From NCBI RefSeq assembly GCF_000224145.3, contig NC_020173.2, positions 3,946,061 to 4,010,060 of the forward strand: a DNA stretch of 64,000 nucleotides, in the 5' to 3' direction. The position numbers and the translations under genes were made by a program. Positions 1-11,486 of this stretch are shown in pieces (position 1 is the stretch's first letter; every line of letters starts with the position of its first letter). Source of the stretch: Ciona intestinalis (lineage: Eukaryota; Chordata; Ascidiacea; Phlebobranchia; Cionidae). The notes under the pieces are model-generated. The model ran no database searches, was not told where the DNA came from, and saw only the letters and a program-made list of their open reading frames with translations.

Positions 1-154
1 ATATCCAACATACCGTTTTCACCAAAAGAACCGCTGAAAATGGTTGATATTTGAAGAAACACACAACAGAGTGTACAACAACAAAATCTTGGTACACAAA
101 AAAAGATGTTTGCCATAGTTTCATTGTAAACATTTCAGTAAAATGCAAAATGCA

Positions 155-337
155 CTATATAGTAGTGACTGACTTAAAATAGCTGGCAACATTAGCAAAA
201 TAAGAATACAGCAGCGCAGACAAGACACACATACAGCACACAACTATAATACTTATAAACCTCAAACTGTATATCCTTCTTCGTCGGCGTCTTCGTCTTT
301 GTTCTTCGTCTGAAAAGTTAGGATAGTTACGTAACAC
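155..337 (-). CDS. possible terminal exon, basic run plus membrane segment
   Basis: This minus-strand frame could be the last exon of a gene whose earlier exons lie on the same strand. A plausible acceptor (TTTTCAG, around 310-316) precedes a frame that reads EEQ, a run of eight arginines, IYSLR, and then a hydrophobic stretch of about 22 residues (ISIIVVCCMCVLSALLYSYF) before the stop at 155. That would make a C-terminal membrane anchor with a strongly basic cytosolic flank. However, the arginine run is encoded by a simple CTTCGT-like repeat, which can open a frame by chance. No family was recognised and no partner exon was found, so this is weakly supported. Confidence 0.15.
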   Translation of the reverse strand: MLRNYPNFSDEEQRRRRRRRRIYSLRFISIIVVCCMCVLSALLYSYFANVASYFKSVTTI

Positions 338-489
338 GCAGAAAATTTTACACCAGTATATTTCGCATTTAAATGTTTTAAAGTTAATATCAAATCAGCA
401 CAAATTATAATATACAATACCGTGTGCTTTTCTTATGCAGCTTTATTCGCGGAATCTTCTGCAAAACAATCATTACCTAAAAGTCTGTA

Positions 490-1500
490 TATTATTACGT
501 CATAGCCACCTTCATTTTTCTTTCGTGGTGTGGTCCGCTGAATCCTCTGTGACGTCACATACCATGTTCTGTAAACACAATCTTTAAAACGCCATTTAAA
601 GCAAAATAAGTTTGTGACGAAACGATAAACTTACGAAGTGGGTTCTTCTGTTACGTCATCACCACTTCGTGACGTCACATCATCGTTGTTTCTAAATAAT
701 AGCATATGTACGTAATAATGTCAATTATGATTTATACTTTACCGATTCTGTAATATACTTGCTTCGCGCTTATGGCGCCAAATAATTAAAATAAACAAGT
801 AACGTGACTTGCGTCGACACAAAACGCGTATGGGGCCCCATGAAAAAAACGTCGCGAAACGTACTTCTACAACATTCGCGTGTTGTTCAGCTATGACGTA
901 GCGAAACTAATGTCGTTACAATAACGCAAGCGGAAGACAGCGAAATTTAACCGATTGTGTCGGGTTGCAACCTAACAAAACGCAGCAATTGTGAACCGGG
1001 ATAATGCGCGTGACGTCGCGAGTGACGTAATAAAAAACCGACGCGATTCCTGAAACAGAATGTGATAAAGAACAATTTAAACTTACAAAGTAATAAACAC
1101 AGAATAGGCACAAAACGTGTAGTATTATAATATGGTATATAATGTAGTACAATACTCTTAGTGTATAGTAGTAAAGCTATAATAAATGTTATACAGTTAT
1201 ATTAAATACTATGTCATAATAGAATACTATAATGTAATAAAACAAAATAACACTTAACGTTAAGTCCTGCAAGAAATCTTCCTTAAACCTTCCAACCTCT
1301 AACCTGGTGTGGATCTAACTGCATCTAATCTGGAACGTGGTAACTCGCTCTGTAAAAGAGGCGTTTTATGCGCGGAGAAATCAAGGCTGGCACAATCAGC
1401 TGGTGCGCCGTTTCAGTCGCGGGAGCAATCTGACCAATCAGCTTTAAGGATTGGATGGCGGGCTGATTGTGACGTCAGTTCCACTTTGTGACGTATAATA
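490..1500. promoter_or_regulatory. cluster of CRE/ATF-like TGACGT motifs
   Basis: About nine or ten TGACGT or ACGTCA cores lie in roughly 1 kb. They are near 497, 549, 652, 670, 893, 1010, 1022, 1468 and 1488, and several are full TGACGTCA palindromes. Many come in pairs 12 to 55 bases apart. A longer shared motif, CCACTTYGTGACGT, occurs near 661 and 1480. ACCAATCAGC near 1434 resembles a CCAAT box. TGACGTCA is the classical binding site of CREB/ATF factors. Which gene this would control is unclear: the integrin-like exons downstream are a gene 3' end, so the cluster may belong to an intron or to an unrecognised first exon. Confidence 0.35.
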
Positions 1501-1768
1501 AACTAAGTTCACATTGATTCTTGATTTTGGATTGTCGTTTCAAAGGCGATTTCACCTTCAACGTCTTTTCTATTCTATACGAATCTTACGGCGAGGTATG
1601 AACCACATCGTAACAAGTTTTACATTTAATATTAAAGACTGAATGCGATAAATAAGAACTTAGACCGGAGAAAACGACCATGGCAAAGAACACCAAGAAC
1701 AACTGTTCGACGAAAAGGGATCGATATATGGCTACTATACGTGCCAACATGTGAATTATTATTTTATT

Positions 1769-1896
1769 GTGTTGTGGGTGGAGATCGGACACCTTTACCG
1801 CATATTATCCAAATATCCGGATCGTTTTTTTAACTAATTTACAATGGTCCATGGGAGTCATAAGGCTACAGTTTTATATTTATTGTGTTTATATTG
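1769..1896 (+). mobile_element. MITE copy abutting integrin-like exon (partial)
   Basis: This stretch matches the left part of the copies at 2156, 38826 and 56869. It has GGACACCTTTA near the left end, then a TAATATCAAATAT-like block, then AATGGTCCATGGGAGTCATAAGG. The right terminal inverted repeat is absent, and the element ends within about 20 bases of the 3' splice site at 1912. The ATG that opens a frame into the neighbouring exon (1844) lies inside this repeat, so it is probably not a genuine start. Confidence 0.6.
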
Positions 1897-1912
1897 TGCA
1901 TTCTGTCAACAG

Positions 1913-2515
1913 GCAACTACTGTTGTATCAGAATACGTTCCACCGGTTCCAGTATATGAAAGCGAAATCAACTTAGGACTTCTCATAGGAGCAATAGTTG
2001 GTGGAATTTGTTTGCTTGTTGCTATCGTTCTTATCATGTGGAAGGTATATTTAATCTAATTTTATCACCTGTTGTTTGGTCGCTATATCCTGTCTTTTCG
2101 TTTAAAATATTTCTAAATCTTCGCTACCGTAACCGAAGAGACAAATAAAGATATTATAGTAGGGTCGGGGAAGATGGGACAACTTTAGCACATAATATTC
2201 AAATATACTGATCGGGTTTTAAACAGTTAACAACGGTCTATAGGTGTCGTGAGGACACGGTTTTATTTTAAATGTTCTTTGTTTACTACCAAATGGGACG
2301 AGAAAATAGAATGAAAAGGTGTCCCATTTTCACTCTACTATAACTGTTTAATCGCTGCTTATAAATAAGAATTGAAAAACTTGTCGACTTCTTTTCACAC
2401 CGTGTATATTTTTATTCAGGCGGGATTTTTTGAGAGCAAGTACGCAAAACTGCGTTATGACGCGGAGCATACGGACGACAATGAAATTACGATGCACTCC
2501 AATATAGAAGATTGA
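1913..2515 (+). CDS. integrin alpha-like C-terminus (last two exons)
   Basis: Two exons are joined in phase 0: 1913-2044 (donor AAG|GTATAT) and 2420-2515 (acceptor TTCAG, stop TGA). The first encodes a short extracellular stalk followed by a single transmembrane helix (LGLLIGAIVGGICLLVAIVLIMWK). The second encodes a 31-residue cytoplasmic tail beginning AGFFESKYAKLRYD. The joined WKAGFF sequence is the hallmark membrane-proximal motif of integrin alpha chains (usual form GFFKR, closest to the alpha4/alpha9 style as remembered). Here the following KR is replaced by ES, which is unusual. In known integrins this segment clasps the beta subunit and sets the resting state. The ectodomain exons must lie further 5', beyond base 1. 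The alternative is a small independent membrane protein starting at 1844, which is less likely because that start sits in a MITE. Confidence 0.6.
2065..2157 (+). repeat. short interspersed 3'-tail repeat, copy 1
   Basis: This segment of about 90 bases matches 31994-32088: TCGCTATATCCTGTCTTT, an A-rich stretch, ATTTCT, CTTCGCTACYGTA, then GACACAAATAAAG and a short AT-rich tail. The conserved end with a simple-sequence tail suggests the 3' end of a retroposed LINE or SINE. Only two copies were found in this window, so the full element cannot be defined. Confidence 0.5.
2156..2342 (+). mobile_element. MITE copy, complete-looking
   Basis: The element is about 187 bp with terminal inverted repeats. 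The left end reads TATAGTAGGGTCGGGGAAGA and the right end reads CCCATTTTCACTCTACTATA. It is flanked by and ends in TA, as expected for elements that insert at TA. There is no coding capacity, so it is non-autonomous. Related copies lie at 1769, 22190 (fragment), 38826, 49890 and 56869. It resembles the small TA-inserting MITEs described from Ciona, but no comparison with a repeat library could be made. It sits inside the intron of the integrin-like gene. Confidence 0.75.
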
Positions 2516-2821
2516 GATTTTTAAATAAAAAAAACGACAATATTCGGCGATCTTTAGTTTCGTTGCAAAAATATATTCAAAGTAATAATGGCTTACAATT
2601 TGTTTGTGTATTTGGTTTGTGTATTTTATGTTTACGAAGCTACATGCAAGTCACCAATAGTAATTATACAAAAAATCAAGCATTTGCATATATACTAGTG
2701 CGGAAAAAAGAACACAACACAGCACTCGCATATTTCCTCTTTGGAGATAAACAGTTTAAATCCAACATACTTATACTCTATAAGTGAGTTCATAAAATTT
2801 AAACTTAATGATAATTTGAAG

Positions 2822-5677
2822 TTATCGTGTGTACGTTCTATTGAATTGACTCTGCACATATTCACCAACTGTCATTTTCTCCAAGTCTTTTTTTGAAAAA
2901 TTTCGTAAAGTTGTTTCGTCAGTTAATTTTCTTTCTTGTTTAAATAATGTGTTTGAAACCAGCAAGTCCTCAGAAGGATGGACAAAGAAAGCAATCGATT
3001 GTCGTGGGGTAGCCCTCTTAGTTGTATCATCTGGAACCAAGATGCGATGTGGCTGCAAGAAACATGGAAGTCTTTCGTAACTAACTGTAACTTGAACGCT
3101 GTGTGGCCCCTGATAGCACGGATGCGTTTAGCCTATGGCTTAAAGATGCTACCATTATATAGGTGTATGTGTCCTTGTGCAAGACATTTAGGAACAGCCC
3201 AAGAAATTTCTTATGTTTAAAAACAATGTTACCCCAAGCATTTTTAAAAATTAAAAATAAGTGGCACCTATGTAACATAGGCAGCGGATAGGCTAAGTTT
3301 CTAATAACAAAATTCACCGTAGATTTTAGGTCTCCATGTGTCCAGTATTGTAACAAATCTGCCACATTTATCAAAACAGTGTCTGGTATTGGGCAGGCAT
3401 CGATATAAGTCCCATCTCGCGATTTGATCTAAAATACAGAAATTTTATTTATAATTGTAAATTTTTTTTTATTGTCTAGTTTTTTTTAAAACTATATTTA
3501 AAATAAAAATACTACTAACCAAAAAATTTAAGGATTCATTCAACCAAATAATCACTTACACACAATCTTATAAATAATATACTCAAATAATAATAACCTG
3601 CAATCCACCAACAGAATCTTGAAAGAGAAGTGTCATTAGGCCATAATCGGTGTGTTCAAGCAATCGTATTTGACCTTTCTCTAACTCTTGTGTAATAGGT
3701 GGATAATAAAGGCACCGTAACGAAGAATGATTATTTGCACATAGAATCGATTCATGAAGTGCTGATAGTTGTTGGTTGTCCTGTACATAAATTAAATAGT
3801 TATATTTTGAAAGATTGAATGTAACTTGCTTTACCCTCGCGTGGCTCGAAAACGACAGGCGTTACAGTTAATAACATGGCCTTCAGGTGTTCTGTTCCAC
3901 ACACCTCATGCCAGCTTCAAGTTACTTTGTATGTAACTTTGTGGGTGATTGTATGTATAAGCCAACAGCGATAACAGCAACAAGCCTTGTTGAACCCATA
4001 AGTAATGGCTCTAATGGGTAAGCGGCAAAGGCAGGCCCGCTAACTACTAAGCCAAGGCACCAGGAATTAACACAAACAATTTCTATATGTTGATATAAAA
4101 TATGAAGCGAGGTAAACTAATTTTGCAAATAATTATGTAGAGCATTTACACAGCAAAGCTAATGATTTTGTTTGTGTCATTTTCTGTAGTGATTCGTAAA
4201 TGTTAGGCTGCTATTATTAAAACTGGGTAATGTCATGTGTGTATACTGGACTGGTGTATTCTATGTTATTGACATACGTTCCGAAACAGAGTTAACTAAT
4301 GCTTCTATTATTTGCTATTATGATTAACACTTAGGTCACTGCATGAAATACTGAGGGGCAATGCTTTAGATTCTTCATTCATTGGCCATAGGTATAAGGA
4401 TATTACAATCTGGTAAAAGTAATTTTATTTTAATTGATATCCAAAAATACTAAAGATGTAATAAAATTACCTGTAATTTTAGCCCAAATGATAAAGAATC
4501 CAAAATTCTGAGAGCAAGACATTTGCAATCTTTCATAAATGATTTCACGGTGGAAGAAAATTGTGGAACTAATTCATCCGGCCATTTAATGCATGGGTCG
4601 TTATACGTGCGACAAGCCATGTTAAATGAAAGCTTATAATCACCTGGGCTTCCATCATCTAACCTGGTTATAAACAACTGTTTTAATTTATTTCATGAAT
4701 CTGGCCCTAATTTGGCACTCGTATTGCTGAATAATTTTTGTTGTTGCCAATAATAGAAAAGGGCTGGGCAATTACTGTTAAACCTGGTAGAGGCTATATA
4801 ACTCATATTTAAATGTATATACTAATACTATTACTATATAGATATCTACGGTACAAATAAATAAACCATATTTGACATACATATACCTCAAACTGTCATA
4901 AAAATGCATAAATATATTTTATTATTCGTTACTTTTCCTTTCCAATAGAGTCGTATCCGAAATTGTTGACATTTCTACCAAACTTTAATTTCTCATCTTC
5001 AGGTTTTGTGAAGAAATCCAAAGCTACTTTATTTACCTCGTCAACCGAAGTGCTGAAGATTAAATGTTTTCATTATAAATTCTTATTTATGAATTCCCAT
5101 ATCCTTACATTTTTAGATTTAAAATGCATGTAATTGCAAATGTTTTTAACAATTTTATATATTGTGCCGATTCTCCCTGATATGATTTTTAATAAATGTT
5201 ACAGTATATGATATTTATTGCCAATGGTCAGGGAGATAATCTCATTAAAAGTATTTAAATATTAGGGGGAAGCCTTTTATTAAAACAAACTACTGTTTCC
5301 AATCTGGTATATTGCATGTAAGTTGACAATAACAAGCGGAATTGTGAAAAACTCTTAAGTATATTATACTAATAAACAAGATATAGTACATTTTGAACAT
5401 GTGGGTGGCTGTGAAAACAATTAGGTTACTCTGCTATGTATAGCCCATACAGTTCACTGATGTTGTATACTTAACACAGAACACAGAATTTACATTTTTT
5501 TAAACATAATATAACAACAAAACGTTACCTGTGTATTCCAGTATTGACGAGGTAAACAAAACCAACATTTGTGAACGCATTGTATATTTCCTCTCCGACT
5601 TTTTGTAGTTGATCTGTCCCAACGTGTTCACGACCAACGCTACACTGACCGAAATCGACGATTGGAATTGTAGCCAT
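2822..5677 (-). CDS. isopenicillin-N-synthase-like 2OG-Fe(II) dioxygenase
   Basis: Six exons close to a 328-residue protein: 5529-5677 (ATG at 5677), 4933-5052, 4471-4663, 3598-3780, 3318-3428 and 2822-3052. All junctions are GT-AG and in phase. The N-terminal MATIPIVDFG is the usual opening of the IPNS-like family. The double-stranded beta-helix core carries the iron ligands: H197 and D199 in LLEHTDYG, and H254 in STPHRILVPDD. R269 and S271 (RQS) form the 2-oxoglutarate-binding pair. NVADLLQYWTHGDLKST is the typical strand before the distal histidine. Such enzymes use Fe(II), O2 and usually 2-oxoglutarate to oxidise small molecules, probably in the cytosol; the substrate cannot be read from sequence. 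The gene shares a 1.3 kb head-to-head spacer with wolframin. Confidence 0.92.
3105..3215 (+). repeat. degraded SINE fragment in oxygenase intron 5
   Basis: GATGCTACCATTATATAGGT and the following TGTGTCCTTGTGCAAGACAT resemble the internal block of the SINE copies at 28535 and 34185. The tRNA-like head is not recognisable. It lies in the last intron of the 2OG oxygenase. Confidence 0.4.
3836..4075 (-). mobile_element. tRNA-derived SINE, reverse orientation
   Basis: The left edge reads CTCGCGTGGCTCGAAAACGA followed by CAGGCGTTA. This is the reverse complement of the SINE 3' block seen near 34470-34495. CACACCTCATGCCAGCTT and GTTACTTTGT match the preceding block. Toward 4000-4075 TTGAACCCATTA-like and GCTAACTACTAAGCCAAGGCACC sequence match an inverted B-box region and tRNA-like head. 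The copy is diverged and lies in intron 3 of the 2OG oxygenase. Confidence 0.6.
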
Positions 5678-6955
5678 GTCTACAGCTATTTACCTTAAAA
5701 CAGTATTGTCGTATACCTCTTGTGGCAACGTGACTAAGCCGTACTACTATGTTCTCGATAAGAAAAGTGCATAATCATCTATGCTGACTAGTAATTGTGT
5801 GATTACTTACGTAATACTGTTTAGTGTACGCTCCGAGTGGCCAAATCCTCGTTTCTATTTGATATCAATTTAATGAAGACGCTATACACGTTTTTCGCAA
5901 AGTATGTTTACTCATACCATATCTGAAATATGGTTCCGCTTTTAGTACTGCGCACACGTAGTACTGCACGCATACAACTGCGCAGCACAACCGCACATAC
6001 AATTTTACAAACCCGAAATTGCACACACGTTAATGCACTGATGTAAAGTTTCACACAAGTAAAAATTCGCATAATAGTTTTTTAGTTATTTTATGATGTG
6101 TACTGTGCAGTTCGTCGCGGTAGCTGGCAGCAACTACTAACTGCTCACAATACGCGGGCGACAAGCGACAAATTCGGAGTATAAAATACACATAAGCGGC
6201 AATCACGTAAAACTTGAACCTGCAACGGTTGCCTAGTTTTAAATAAAGTGAGGCGTTGTTGTTTATTCCCGACTCAGTACATTGCAACACACCGTGACCA
6301 AGGTCTCCACTAACTTTGGCCATGATTATGAAGTCAGCCAACCGCGCACGGATTTCAGTTTGTATAGAGCAGAGCCAGAAATACCTCTACGACTCTGGTA
6401 AAGAGTAGACCTAAAAAAGATCGTCTGAGCAATGTAGAAAGTAGTTGACCTATTGTCGTATGGACATAAAACATGTTACTGCGGAAACGTATACCAACAT
6501 GTAATATTTAACCTAATTTATATTCATAATTCGAGTTCATCAGCGAGCTAATTTAATAAACGGTTTTATAATCAGCGTGACACATATACGCAAATGGATG
6601 CCGCGGGCAGTTAATGGCTATATGGCTAGTTACCGATGAGTTAAACGGACATAGGGAGCTTATGAAGCAGGGTCGAATTATATACCAGTGGTATTGTACG
6701 ACGATAAGTCAGTGGTATTGCATGAGAACCATTGGGCAGAAGATCTATTTCATTGATTTTAAACGGATAGTTACGCCAGATGATTGACATAATTGTAATT
6801 ATATTAAGGGGAAACCCCCGGGTAGATAGCAAGTATTTTACTCGGCAAAACGTCATATCCTGCACGAAGTTTTACTATGCGTAACTTCTTATGTCTGTTT
6901 ACGAATCAGGTATTTTACATTGTGTCATGGTTTCCGGACAATTACGTTTTTAACT
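5678..6955. promoter_or_regulatory. divergent promoter region, oxygenase / wolframin
   Basis: This 1.28 kb spacer lies between two head-to-head start codons. At 5940-6030 there is a patch with repeated ACTGCGCA and CACACG words (for example TACTGCGCACACGTAGTACT), reminiscent of NRF1-type GCGCA sites that are common at housekeeping promoters. No TATA box was convincing next to either start. Nothing in the spacer was supported as a separate gene. Confidence 0.35.
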
Positions 6956-9900
6956 ATGGAGGATATTATGAAGCAAATGCATGTTGAGGAGATCAACATG
7001 GATAAACAAGATGAAAACGTAAAAGAACAAAAAAGGAAAATAAGAAAACTACAAACTGTTCTTAAGTTTGCGGGCAGAAACGGTAAGTGCAGTTAAAAAA
7101 AATGTAACTGGCATATAAGTATATTTATAGTTAAAACAGTCCAATACATTAAATCTAGAAAAATTTAAGTTATCTTAAAATTTATTGTGTTTATCAGTTA
7201 ATGATAAAGGATCGTCTGCAAAGGTGGAAGAAAAAATTCTATCGAAGTCCATGTTAAAGCTGTCAAAGTATGTATTATAATTTATATTACAGATTATTAT
7301 TTTGGTAATCTTGCCCCATGTTACTGGTAAGAATTTTCGATCTTAAATTTTTTATTACAATTCTCGAATAGTGATACCCCCTTAGAGGAATCAATGATTT
7401 ATTTTGTCTGTTCCGTCACGGTAAAGAATACCAGAAAAGTTCACAAAAGCTAAAAGGGGGTTTAACCATAAAACAACAGCCGTAAAAAAACCTTTTTGGA
7501 TAATATAAAAGTAAAAAAACCTACTGGGTAAAAGGCATGACAAACTATAAACACTACAATGTAATAAGCCATTCAATTAAGCAGCATTTAGGTTGTAATC
7601 AGAAGAAAAGTGAATTTGTATTACCAAAAATTTTAAACAAAAAAATGTGAAAATGTTGTAAACAAAAAAATGTAAAAATAACTGTAAACAAAACTGTTTT
7701 TGCACCTGCTATACTCTGCAAACAGACTATTAAGATAACATAACTGATTGAATGTAGGAATGTAAAAGATGTGAGCAACATCACTGAGGTGGAATGTGAG
7801 ATGATTGACAGAAGGTTCATGGAAGGTCATGTGCCTCGTGTTCGACAGGGTGATGAAGAATCAGATTCTGAGAGTGAGGAAGAAGAAGAGGAAGATCATG
7901 TTAAGGAATTTCCGGAAGATTCAAAGTTATCAGTTTATGACAGGGTATGTTTATTCTTGTGTTTTTGACAGAGTTTGACTGTTTTTTGTGTTCTCTATTA
8001 TTGTGTTGTATTAATTTTGGAATAAATTTGTTATTTTTTTTTTGTTTTAAACAGATTAGCAAAGTACAGCATGAGATAACACGCAAAGTGAAAGTAATGG
8101 TCAAAACATTTGCTTCCAAATATGCAAGATCTTTCCTAAAACGGCTTATACCTGTGCAACAACTTTCTACACTGGCTAGCTTTGTATTATTCTCTTATAT
8201 CATGAATGCAACATTTCTTATGACCTTTATCCCGGTGGTTATATTTTATTTGTCATTTTCCGCATTGGTTTTGGCCACAGTTCGTCTGTTTAAAGGTAAA
8301 TAATGTCAAATGAAATAATGGGAGTTAGGAACTTATAAACTAATTAAAAATGTACTTTCAGGTGATAAACGTTTCAGAGAATTTACAGCCTGGTCAGCCA
8401 TGCTTGTGGACATTAAATCAAATGAAGAAAGAGAAAATGCAGAAAATAATTACATTCAAAACCATTTGTCTCCCCTTGCATCTTTATTGCCAGCTGTTGC
8501 ACTTATAGTTATGTCTCATGCTGTCACTCCTCAGGCGTTTATTGCTTATCCAGAGTTGTCCTTAATCTCACTCTGCTGTCTGGCAGCTTGTTGCAAAAGT
8601 TTCTGCAATACAGTCATATCAACTACTTTTATACTACAGTTGTGTGCAACTGCATTTGAACTACTTCTTCCTTTAAAACTTGCCACTTTTCCTGTAATAT
8701 TTTTTCAAACAAGTGCTATGGTTTCAGTCAGCATTTCTTCCATATTTAGACTAGCAGCATTCTGTGTTCTGCTTTCTGTGCCATTTCAGAAAAAGTACAG
8801 AAATTTGTTATGTGGCTGTTTCCTTGGTTTTGTGCCACAGTTGTTTCTTATGATCTGGTGGGAGCTGTTGATTTTATTCTTAAAGGAAAGCTCCATGCAA
8901 GGATTGTTTCGTGCTTTGCTTGAAGCATTTGCCATAAGTTTTTCAATACATGCTTTCATTATTGTGTTAATTTTATTCTTTCTCAGTTCACTTGCCACTT
9001 TGCACTTTGTACAGGTTTTGATTACTCTTCTTCTTCTTCTTCTGCCACTCTTGTATGTTAAACTATCTCAAAAATGGGAAGACCTTTATGTGAAAATTCC
9101 ATTTTCTCACATCACACCATCCCAGAAGATACTAGCCACTGTTTTATCATCAGTAGTTATTATACTTGTACTTCTCCTTTACCAACCAGCAGGTCTTTCT
9201 GTCACAAACTCCAACCTGAAGTTTGAAGATTATCGTAAAGTATGCATTGACCAACAATTTTCCAACCAAGCAATTGTACAACGTGCGTGTCACCACCTTG
9301 ATGGTCATTACATCAATTGGAAAGGAAATGTGACAAATATTCGAATTCGTTCAATTGACAATAAGGTTTGTAATTCAATTTTGTGAATACATAAATTTTA
9401 AATGATTTTTTTTAAATTTATATTTACAATTTTAAATCTTTAGTTTGAAGGTGCATTGAGTGTTTTCCCTGGTGCTATTGCAAATTGGTTAAGTTGTGTT
9501 TACGGAGATAATTATTCAACTGATGATCATTGCTCAAACAAGTCGTGTGACCTTAAATCATTATCTCAACATCGCTGCCACTTAGAAAGATACAACAGCT
9601 ACACTTTTGATTTGACTGTGTCAATAAATGACACTGATATCAAGCTTACTGCTGGTAATACAATGAAGGTATGATTTGACAATTCTAATTAGGTGTATAA
9701 AACTCTGATTTTTTTCAGGTTAAATACAAACATAACAGACCATATATGTGATTTAAATATCTCTTTATATCGTTTATTTTACATTCGACACTGAGGCGGT
9801 TTTACTTTTAAACTAAAACATTTAAAAATGAGGACAATTGTGTCTTATGCATGAACAGTTATGATTGCACTAAAATCAATAATAATATATTAGATAAGAG

Positions 9901-10249
9901 TTATAAGCAGCACAGGAAAATTGTTGTACTAAACATTTTTAAAAATATGTTAGTAATGTCATAAATTATATCGAAAATTAGGTAAAATTGTTAAAATGTG
10001 TTGCTGTCTACGCAGAATTTCATCTTTTCTTTGCAACCTTTTGTGGAAATCAACTTCAAGGGATTATTGGATTCTGACCACAATCAAGTTACTTTGACAT
10101 TTGTTAGGATAGAAAGTGACAAAGATGTTAAAAGTCAAGTTGCAGTTGTGGCAAGACATCAAGTTGCTGAACTTCTTATGCATGCTGTTTATTCTTTGTT
10201 TCAATTTGCATTTGGTCCCACTGTTGAGATTTTGGGTGCAACTTTGTAA
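6956..10249 (+). CDS. WFS1: wolframin (ER membrane protein)
   Basis: Seven exons give 695 residues: 6956-7082, 7198-7267, 7758-7944, 8055-8295, 8362-9365, 9444-9668 and 10016-10249, all GT-AG and in phase. A charged N-terminus includes an acidic run (residues about 100-110, SESEEEEEED). A multi-pass membrane region follows in exons 4-5. The C-terminal lumenal domain shows the family pattern: a KFEDYRKVC segment, a HHLDGHYINWKGN segment, then IDNKFEGALSVFPGAIANWL and a cysteine-rich stretch. Wolframin is an endoplasmic-reticulum protein linked to calcium handling and the unfolded-protein response. The human protein is about 890 residues; this one is shorter mainly before the first membrane span, where the helical repeat region of vertebrate wolframin appears absent. 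AATAAA lies at 10521. Confidence 0.93.
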
Positions 10250-11486
10250 ATTTTCTATGCAACTTCTTGCATTTAAACACAATTTCTATTTAGCACTTAA
10301 CACACTAACACTTAACTGTAAGATTTGACTTACTATTGCACATATTTATCTGTATATTGCACTTCTGTAAATACCTTAATCCTAAATACTATACCTGTGT
10401 AAGATTTATCTTTTTAAAATCCATATTTTATTATGTCTATGTTAAAATTTTATAGTAGGATGTATTGTTTTTAATCATACTGAGAGACTTTTTTTGTGAT
10501 TATACAGAAAGCAGCCTATCAATAAATTCCTTCAAATGTATTTTAGTGCTGTGTATTTTAAGCTTTAAAACGATTGGTGGCAAGGAATTAAACAGGTTTA
10601 TTGATTAAGCCATACGCAGAACAATCGTATCCAAGGTTATGTGACCACAAAGATACCAAGCGCAGAGTGCAATTGAGTTGCAACTGCAGATAGTTCATAC
10701 AACATACAGTGGTAAAAAAATCTGTCACTTTTTGCTAGAACAAAAAAATATGGCCAAATTAGAAGTCGTATATTTAATAAAGGTTGTCCAATGTATTTTT
10801 TAGAGGTAGGACGAGGTGTAATTCAGAATTACTATTCAATTAACAGCCTAAGTTAGACTTGGAACTCTTTAAACAGCACACAATTCAACAAACATATATT
10901 TTTATCAGACTTGAATACGGTTGGAATTTTTTCTGAGACATATGCATGAATATATTGTGATACAGAACTTTTTGATTGAAGTGAATGAACTTCAAGCAAC
11001 AAAAATATATTGAATACGGACACGGTGCAGACAAAATTGCAGAGTAGTTCAACAGCACCAGCTGGTACAAATGGTAAGGTACTTTAAACTGGTGTAACAG
11101 TAATTACGTTTAAGTAAATTTCAACATTGGTCCCAAACCATTTAGATTAAAACATAAATTCCACATAACAGTATGACAGGTGATGCTGCGAATTTGCAAC
11201 ACTGATTATAATAATGCAATGAAAGAATTCACGGCATAAAGTTAGGCCAATGGAACGTATAATAACACGTACCAAATAGAGCCACTGTTTTAACAGTAAC
11301 AACCACATTTCTCACACACTAACTGCAGTTTCAGCAGCAATCACTTCATATTCTCCTTAAATTTTTCTATCACTTTGAAATGTGCAAATCAAGTATAATG
11401 ATCTACCGAAATAAATACTCGATGTAGCTTAGGTCAAGTAAATTCTCTATGCACGGTGTGAATACCGCAAATCGAAATAATTCGGC
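10250..11486. other. convergent 3' region, wolframin / PPP2R2
   Basis: This 1.2 kb AT-rich segment lies between the stop codons of wolframin (+) and PPP2R2 (-). It holds the wolframin polyadenylation signal AATAAA at 10521-10526. No open frame with family character, RNA gene or repeat copy was recognised. Confidence 0.5.

Noticed and set aside
1844-2059. Stand-alone 71-residue membrane protein starting at 1844
   Set aside because: The first 23 residues come from a MITE and the exon has a good acceptor at 1912 and donor at 2045. It is better read as an internal integrin-type exon, with the stand-alone option kept only as a finding.
6051-6341. 96-residue minus-strand frame
   Set aside because: It lies in the divergent promoter spacer, shows no family resemblance and has no codon or motif character.
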